A DNA stretch of 64,000 nt. It comes from Planctomycetaceae bacterium (GTDB lineage Bacteria > Planctomycetota > Planctomycetia > Planctomycetales > Planctomycetaceae). Position 1 is the first letter of the stretch, and each line of letters opens with the position of its first letter. Below the pieces are notes generated by a model. The model worked only from the letters and a program-made list of their open reading frames with translations. It did not search any database and was not told the origin of the DNA. The stretch is from the NCBI GenBank assembly GCA_017795105.1, contig CP051247.1, positions 744,001-808,000 of the forward strand, read 5' to 3'. A program made the translations under genes and the position numbers. Shown piece after piece: positions 57,016-64,000 of the stretch.

Positions 57016-58947
57016 TCAAACGCCCTTCCAGTCGGGAAGGTCCGCCAGAGTCGGATCAATAAACAGATGATGCCAGAGCTGGGTCGAGATCACGCCGATC
57101 ATTCCCATATCAAGCGCATACCGGCCCAGGGAACGGGACCTCTGTCGGCCCAAAACCTTGATGGCCCGAGCCACTCCCGTCGGATTGAAATATCCCGTTC
57201 TCTGCAAGGCCTCCGGGCTCAACAGTTGTTGAACCCACGGCGGTGCACCCGGCCGGAGGAAGTTGTTCGTGAGATGAGCCCGGAACATCGTTTTGGGTCG
57301 CCCGGCAATCTGAGCCGGCAACGTGCGGGCGGCGACCTGCCGCAGCAGCCACTTGTTCTCGTTGCCACGCAGCTTCATATCGACCGGCAACTGCGCACAG
57401 AAGTCGACAACGTCCTCATCGAGAAACGGATATCGTCCTTCGATCGAACTGTTCATCGTGATGCGATCGCTTTTTCCCGCGAGCAACAGGCCAGGCAGCA
57501 TGATCTTATATCCGGCGTAGAGCGACTGATTCAACGTCGACCAGCGATGAATGCGATCATCACAGGCTCCGGGCACGTCTTCGTACGGCGAGTAATCGTC
57601 GACGTCGCGCCACATCGCTTCCGAATACAGAACTTCGCGCGCCTGGCCAATCAGTTCATAGGACGTCTGTTGAGCAATGCGGGTTCCGTAGAAGGCTTTC
57701 AGGGGAGCCTGATGCTTTCGCCCTCCCCCGACCACGCGGGGAAGAATGCGACGGAACAGGCGAGCAACCGGATCGCCCGGCATGCGATACTTTTGCGCGA
57801 GCCGGAACCAGATGTAGCCGGCGAGCAATTCATCAGCTCCTTCGCCCGTCAGTGCCACTTTGAATCCACGCTCGTGGACTCGCTTGGCGAGCAGCATCAG
57901 ACAGGCCGCCGAGGTATCGAACACCGGCCCCTCGGTCGCGGCAATCTGCTCCGGAAACGCCTGGGCGATCTCGTTCTGCCCAATCGACAGGACGTCGATC
58001 GGGCAGTTAAGCACCTTTGCTGACTCTTCGGCCTGAATTCGTTCGTCAACCGGCCCCGAATCCTGCAACGACAACGAAAAGGCTTGAATCGGCTGCTCGC
58101 GAGTTCGAGACACCAGCCCGAGAACGCTGGTCGAATCGAGCCCCCCACTGATGTAGCAGCAGACAGGCACTTCGCTAAAGAGCCGTCGTTCAACCGAAGT
58201 TGTCAGCAGTTGCTCGAACTCGTCGATGGCGACATCAGGATTCGGAAACCGGCGTTCTTCGCCGGCATCAGGGAAATCGAGGTCCCAGTAGCAGCGAACA
58301 TCGACGCGCCCATCCTGCACCGTGAGCTGATGCCCCGGCGGGAGCATGTGAATCCCCTCGAAGCAGGTCCGCTGATTGGGCATACAGAAGAAGTTGAAGA
58401 AGTAATCGAGCCCCTTGCGATCGGGACGGGCTTCAACCATTCCACTGGCGAGCAATCCTCGCACTTCAGACGACCAAAGCAACCATTTGCCGGCGATCGT
58501 GTAGTACAGAGGGGAAATCCCCGCCCGGTCACGCCCCAGAAGCAGACGCCGTTTTCTGCGGTCCCAGATGCTGGTTGCGAATTGCCCACGAGCCTTCAGA
58601 AAGACATCGTCGCCATGTTCTTCGTACAGGTGAGCCCAGGCTTCGGTGTCGCAGTGGGTCTGGAAGCGATGTCCCCTGGCCTGTAGTTCCTCGCGCAGCT
58701 TCGGGTAATCGTAGAGCTCACCATTGAAGGCGACCTGAACCTGGCCATCTTCATTGCTGATCGGCTGGCGTCCGTGAGCCACATCGATAATTGAAAGCCG
58801 CCGGGCTCCCAAAGCGACGCCCGACTCCTGAAAATGATGCTCATCATCCGGACCGCGATGCCGGATGGCCTGACACATCTGGGAGAGAGCTTGAGGAGGG
58901 AACTCCGGACGACCGTCGAGCGCAATCGCTCCGACAATACCACACAC
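57016..58947 (-). CDS. asnB: Asparagine synthase (glutamine-hydrolysing) family
   Basis: 643 residues from a GTG (MCGIVGAIALDG), giving Cys2 as the class II amidotransferase nucleophile, so the start is certain. The N-terminal glutaminase (1-210) shows IRHRGPDDEHHFQESG and ISNEDGQVQVAFNGELYDYP. The synthetase domain has the PP-loop PVCCYISGGLDSTSVLGLVS, plus TGEGADELLAGYIWF and KSDRITMNSSIEGRYPFLDE. It is somewhat longer than E. coli AsnB, matching the actinobacterial/planctomycete group that also includes exosortase-associated and antibiotic-type AsnB homologues. It may make asparagine or amidate another substrate. Confidence 0.9.
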   Translation of the reverse strand: MCGIVGAIALDGRPEFPPQALSQMCQAIRHRGPDDEHHFQESGVALGARRLSIIDVAHGRQPISNEDGQVQVAFNGELYDYPKLREELQARGHRFQTHCDTEAWAHLYEEHGDDVFLKARGQFATSIWDRRKRRLLLGRDRAGISPLYYTIAGKWLLWSSEVRGLLASGMVEARPDRKGLDYFFNFFCMPNQRTCFEGIHMLPPGHQLTVQDGRVDVRCYWDLDFPDAGEERRFPNPDVAIDEFEQLLTTSVERRLFSEVPVCCYISGGLDSTSVLGLVSRTREQPIQAFSLSLQDSGPVDERIQAEESAKVLNCPIDVLSIGQNEIAQAFPEQIAATEGPVFDTSAACLMLLAKRVHERGFKVALTGEGADELLAGYIWFRLAQKYRMPGDPVARLFRRILPRVVGGGRKHQAPLKAFYGTRIAQQTSYELIGQAREVLYSEAMWRDVDDYSPYEDVPGACDDRIHRWSTLNQSLYAGYKIMLPGLLLAGKSDRITMNSSIEGRYPFLDEDVVDFCAQLPVDMKLRGNENKWLLRQVAARTLPAQIAGRPKTMFRAHLTNNFLRPGAPPWVQQLLSPEALQRTGYFNPTGVARAIKVLGRQRSRSLGRYALDMGMIGVISTQLWHHLFIDPTLADLPDWKGV

Positions 58948-59044
58948 TTACTTGAATCCTTCCGCGAAGACGTAGTCGCGGAGATCCCTGCACTGAGTGA
59001 GCCCCGCGAGAAGCAGCCTGGAAGGCGACAGCGTAACGAATCGA

Positions 59045-60334
59045 CTATACGGCGCGAAGCAGACAGGCCGTGCTTTGCCCCATTGACGTCCGATTCACGC
59101 TCATGGCGATCGAGTTATGCAGCGGGATCGTCTGATCGCGGATCACGTTCAGACGACATCCGGGATCCGGAGTTTCGTAGTTCAGAGTCACAGGAAGTTC
59201 GCGGTGGTGGAGGGCCAGAATCGACCCCGCCAGTTCCACGGCTCCCGTTCCGGCATCGAACTGGCCGAAGTAACTGCCCAGGGCCACAACCGGGACGCGA
59301 GATGCGTTGTCACCCAGAGCCCGATGGTACGACCGGGCTTCCACGAGATCGTCCCGCTGGGTGCTTTTTCCGTGGGCATTGATGTGACCCACTTCAGCGG
59401 TATCGATTCCCGTCCGCCGCATGACCGAGCGAATCGAAGCGACGAGTCCTGCCCCGTGATTTTTCGGATCGGAACTGCGGCCATCGCAACCGGAGCCGAC
59501 CGCCATAATCTCAGCGTAGATATTGGCACCGCGGCGGAGGGCATGCTCGTAGCTCTCGAGCACGAAAACGGCGGCTCCTTCACCAACCACGCTGCCATCA
59601 CGATCGCGATCGAAGGGGCGGCAGGCCCGTTCTGGATCGTCTTCGCGACGCGTGAGGCTCTCGAATGAGTTGAAACGAGCGACATCGAACGGATCGGTCG
59701 CGGAACTGCTGGCACCGACGATCATACAATCGGCCGCACCGCGCTGAATCGTGCCCATTGCTTCGGCGAATGCGAGCAGAGCCGACGATTCACGACTTGT
59801 GATGGTATTGTTATGACCGCGTGCATCGTGCTCGATGGCAACGTGGCAGGCCGGCATATTCGGCAGCTGACGGAGCAACCAGAGAGGCGGAATCTTTCCC
59901 ATCCGCTCGGATCCCCAGCGATCGAACTGGTCTTTCTGGCTGCCGCCCCCGTCGACGCGAGCTGCAGCGACCAGCTCCTCTGGAGTCGAGGAAATGTGCC
60001 CGGAACCGAAAACGACGCCCAGTCGATCGGGATCGATCTGCCCGCGAGAGAGGCCGGCGTCGCGAAAACTCATACTGGCGGCCGCCACGCCGAGCTGGAC
60101 GTCGCGGCTCATCACCTTGAGGAATTTGCGGTTGTAGATGTGCTGAACCGGATCGAAATCATGGATCTCGGCTCCCACTTTCGACGGCAGGCGCGAAGAA
60201 GGAACGGACTTCAGAAAGCCGATTCCGGAGCGGGCGTCTTTCAGACTCCGCCAGAAGGCTTCTTTCCCGATCCCAATCGGAGAAACGACGCCGATGCCCG
60301 TAATCACTACGGGGCGCACGTGTTGCGAATTCAT
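59045..60334 (-). CDS. Beta-ketoacyl synthase (KAS) homologue with Glu in place of the catalytic Cys
   Basis: 429 residues from the ATG at 60334 (MNSQHVRPVVITGIGVVSPI). The thiolase-fold KAS II-like order is clear: DRLGVVFGSG, DPFDVARFNSFESLTRREDD, GDGSVVGEGAA-type (FDRDRDGSVVGEGAAVFVLE) and GHINAHGKSTQRDDLVEARS (one His kept). At the active site, NNTITSRESSALLAFAEA aligns with the NTTVTTACASG-type motif, putting Glu182 where the nucleophilic Cys belongs. The C-terminal NSFGFGG-like motif is NRTSMGQSTACLL, also altered. Cys-less KAS proteins act as chain-length factors or decarboxylases in other systems (Gln is usual there). No partner KAS or ACP gene is adjacent. Confidence 0.82.
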   Translation of the reverse strand: MNSQHVRPVVITGIGVVSPIGIGKEAFWRSLKDARSGIGFLKSVPSSRLPSKVGAEIHDFDPVQHIYNRKFLKVMSRDVQLGVAAASMSFRDAGLSRGQIDPDRLGVVFGSGHISSTPEELVAAARVDGGGSQKDQFDRWGSERMGKIPPLWLLRQLPNMPACHVAIEHDARGHNNTITSRESSALLAFAEAMGTIQRGAADCMIVGASSSATDPFDVARFNSFESLTRREDDPERACRPFDRDRDGSVVGEGAAVFVLESYEHALRRGANIYAEIMAVGSGCDGRSSDPKNHGAGLVASIRSVMRRTGIDTAEVGHINAHGKSTQRDDLVEARSYHRALGDNASRVPVVALGSYFGQFDAGTGAVELAGSILALHHRELPVTLNYETPDPGCRLNVIRDQTIPLHNSIAMSVNRTSMGQSTACLLRAV

Positions 60335-60937
60335 TGTCCAGCCTGACCCTAGCGGCATGCGTCTGCATGCCTCTGCGAAACGTCTGTTGTTTCCTGACGG
60401 ATCGGAGTTCCGCCTGTTTCGTGTTGGAGACTGCCGGCTCAGCCGACAGCCGTAACGGTCGCAGTCGCGAAGACCTGTTTTGTGGTCCCAATGCAGGTCA
60501 AAGGACTACCGATGGAGCGTTAATCATCGTGACGAAGTGCCTCGCGTGATGCGAATAGATGTCAGCAATGACCAACTGATTCAGGGTGGCTCGAACGTCC
60601 TGGAAGACGAACGAGTCGAGGAGGATAGTGAGAGGGCTTCCGTGAACTCCCAGCCAAGGATTGATTCTTAACCGATGATTGGTCCGTTCCATCGATCACG
60701 AATTTCTGGTCTGGTCCGGCTGATCCATCTCTGTCGTTTCGGACCCCTCCGAACCGTCAGTCTTCCGATGCATCAGCAGACATTGACCAATTAGATATTT
60801 CACCTCAGGTTCTCCAGTCTGTCAAGTCCAAACCTGATGCAACCAGTGGTCTTACCACCGATTCGCACTCCCGTGGACCGTACAAACTCCCACTACCGCC
60901 GGAGCGAAAATCAGCTCGCCGAGAGAGATCCGAACCT
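60335..60937. other. Intergenic region between tsaE and the KAS-like gene
   Basis: About 600 bases. It contains the small open frame at 60549-60671 listed separately. The remainder shows no start signals with coherent coding, no hairpin with T-run and no obvious repeat. Confidence 0.5.
60549..60671 (+). CDS. Possible 40-residue acidic protein
   Basis: ATG to TAA encodes 40 residues (MRIDVSNDQLIQGGSNVLED and 20 more), very acidic and without cysteine or membrane segments. Composition is protein-like, but the ribosome-binding site is poor (GAAG too far upstream) and there is no known family. It may be chance. Confidence 0.22.
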   Translation: MRIDVSNDQLIQGGSNVLEDERVEEDSERASVNSQPRIDS

Positions 60938-61429
60938 TCAGGAATGGAACTCGGCGATCTCGGCGACAATGGCTTCGGCGACTGAACCTTCCGCTGAAAG
61001 ATTATAGACCCGTTCTGTCGAACCAGTGACCTCAATTGCAATTGAGAGGCCATCTTTCGGGAGAAACTCGGGAAACCGACTTGCCCATTCGACGAGGCTG
61101 ATCCCCTTCCCCTCCAGCAACTCGTCGGCTCCCATCTCGTACAGTTCGTCTTCATCGACCACGCGATACAGGTCGAAATGGTGCAGCAGGTAGTCTCCCA
61201 GATAGTGCTGGACGATCACGTATGTCGGACTGTTCACCCCCTGGCTGTCGACGCCGAGAGCTTCTGCGAAGTTGCGAACAAAGCAGGTCTTGCCGGCTCC
61301 AAGTTCTCCATCGAGCCGAATGACGAGGCCGGGTTCGACTTTCAATGCGATCTGCGCGGCAAGACGAGCGGTCTCTTCTTCGCTGCTGCAGATGACCTGC
61401 GTCGAGTTACTCGGGTTGTCCTCATGCAT
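60938..61429 (-). CDS. tsaE: tRNA threonylcarbamoyladenosine biosynthesis ATPase TsaE
   Basis: 163 residues from the ATG at 61429, with GAGG seven bases upstream; a TTG one codon earlier is less likely. TsaE is the ATPase of the TsaBDE complex that makes t6A37 in tRNAs. The Walker A is LDGELGAGKTCFVRNFAEAL. NSPTYVIVQHYLGDYLLHHF and FDLYRVVDEDELYEMGADEL follow, then ISLVEWASRFPEFLPKDGL, all typical. tsaB and tsaD are not in the window. It is divergent from the DUF485 gene. Confidence 0.94.
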   Translation of the reverse strand: MHEDNPSNSTQVICSSEEETARLAAQIALKVEPGLVIRLDGELGAGKTCFVRNFAEALGVDSQGVNSPTYVIVQHYLGDYLLHHFDLYRVVDEDELYEMGADELLEGKGISLVEWASRFPEFLPKDGLSIAIEVTGSTERVYNLSAEGSVAEAIVAEIAEFHS

Positions 61430-61635
61430 CAATCAACCTCGTCGCACTAAACCAAAGGGATCATCGGATTAAGGAATCGGGCTTGAGCAAAGCAAATTTT
61501 CCGTCAATCCGAGTGAGGGCCCGATTTGTAACATTCTGAGTTTCGCCCGGAAAGTGCCCTCGCTATGCTGTGAAACTCTTATCAACATCCTGTGATGAGT
61601 CCAGACCCCTTCCGACTCCAGACCAAGAGGACTTC

Positions 61636-61883
61636 ATGTTCGATTCCCCGAATGGTCGCATCGCGATGATTCTCTTCGTGGTGTACCTCGTGCTGTACTC
61701 CGGCTTCATGCTGATCAATGTGTTTGCCCCCGCCCTGATGGATGAAACTCCGCTGGCCGGGGTCAACCTCGCCATCTGGTATGGTTTTCTTCTGATTGCA
61801 GCGGCCATCTTTCTGGCGTTCCTGTACGGAGCTCTGTGTCGTCCGGCTTCTGAAGACAGTGATAACGCGGAAGGGGGTCAGCA

Positions 61884-61887
<4 letters not shown>
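61636..61887 (+). CDS. DUF485 membrane protein, partner of an acetate-type symporter
   Basis: 83 residues from the ATG at 61636, preceded by AGAGGACTTC. Two transmembrane helices (IAMILFVVYLVLYSGFMLIN and LAIWYGFLLIAAAIFLAFLY) with the GVNLAIWYGFLLIAAAIFLA pattern of DUF485/YjcH. Its TGA overlaps the GTG of the symporter gene (GTGA), indicating translational coupling. DUF485 proteins are regularly encoded beside ActP-like cation/acetate symporters, but their role is not settled. Confidence 0.88.
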
Positions 61888-63824
<1,937 letters not shown>

Positions 63825-63847
63825 AACGGGATCGGACAACATGAAAA

Positions 63848-63883
63848 AAGCCCCTGCCCGCAAACGGTTGCGGACAGGGGTTT
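63848..63883. terminator. Strong bidirectional terminator after the symporter gene
   Basis: CCCCTG and CCGCAA on the left (63851-63863) pair with TTGCGG and CAGGGG on the right (63868-63880) around a 4-base loop, with one mismatch. It is flanked by six A residues and followed by TTT. It can also serve the minus-strand gene entering from the right edge. Confidence 0.85.
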
Positions 63884-63938
63884 CTCATAAGGCGGATCAA
63901 AACGTATCGCTCACGCCTCATTGATCAATTGATATCGT

Positions 63939-64000
63939 TTAATCGTTGGTGGCGGAACTGATGTTGGCCGGCTTGGCCTGTTCCATCCCTTCTTCGTGAG
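63939..64000 (-). CDS. C-terminal end of a minus-strand gene cut by the window edge
   Basis: Read on the minus strand, the frame ends in HEEGMEQAKPANISSATND followed by TAA (63939-63941), 56 bases from the shared terminator. Only 20 codons are visible, so the product is unknown. Coding is suggested by the open frame and by the position of the terminator. Confidence 0.45.
   Translation of the reverse strand, partial: HEEGMEQAKPANISSATND

Overview
The window looks like part of a planctomycete chromosome, probably family Planctomycetaceae or a close relative. I infer this from gene content, not from any marker gene. The content includes planctomycete-type c-type cytochrome proteins, a DUF1080 protein, a CxPxR sulfatase, a WD40-caspase protein, SHD1/zinc-ribbon and eukaryotic-like kinase proteins with Pro/Gln-rich tails, and many secreted proteins of unknown role. 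There is no tRNA, rRNA, CRISPR array, insertion sequence or phage region that I can see. Starts are ATG, with some GTG and TTG. Operons are short and frequently convergent or divergent.

Layout: 1-2107 holds the end of a hypothetical gene, a LutC-type LUD protein and an RraA-like protein. 2178-3661 is an overlapping ECF-sigma/membrane-protein pair on the minus strand. 4145-7164 has two secreted proteins and a non-coding block rich in inverted repeats. 7614-12050 encodes a two-motif cytochrome c protein and two paralogous secreted proteins, facing a 1170-residue WD40/PDZ/caspase protein (12160-15672). A zinc-ribbon/SHD1 membrane protein (15796-17256) is divergent from the most striking gene here, 17601-20390: a ClpA/ClpC-like double AAA+ ATPase fused in frame to a complete but catalytically degenerate release-factor-2 module (GGQ replaced by RGR, SPF loop lost). 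20755-22744 is a tandem accA duplication whose second copy is frameshifted. A Ser/Thr kinase and an SDR follow.

25489-35135 (minus strand) is central metabolism: sucC, a sulfatase, sucD, a DUF1080 protein, sdhC-sdhA-sdhB and gcvT. 35434-41115 holds a TlpA-like thioredoxin protein and a giant barrel/beta-helix surface protein, which converge on a shared terminator. 41655-44621 is korA-korB. With succinyl-CoA ligase and succinate dehydrogenase this covers the 2-oxoglutarate-to-fumarate arm of the TCA cycle using ferredoxin.

44696-47336 is a minus-strand run containing a HEAT-repeat protein, a DUF493 protein, two small cysteine-rich exported proteins and an NlpC/P60-like hydrolase with a Cys-rich tail. 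47642-61429 contains a bifunctional-nuclease-domain protein, ubiX, a ubiE/menG methyltransferase, a BASS transporter, cmk, a GH38-like protein, hemD with a hairpin-bearing leader, sixA, an aldo/keto reductase, asnB, a ketoacyl-synthase homologue lacking the active-site Cys, and tsaE. The window closes with a DUF485/ActP-like acetate-type symporter pair and the tail of a minus-strand gene.
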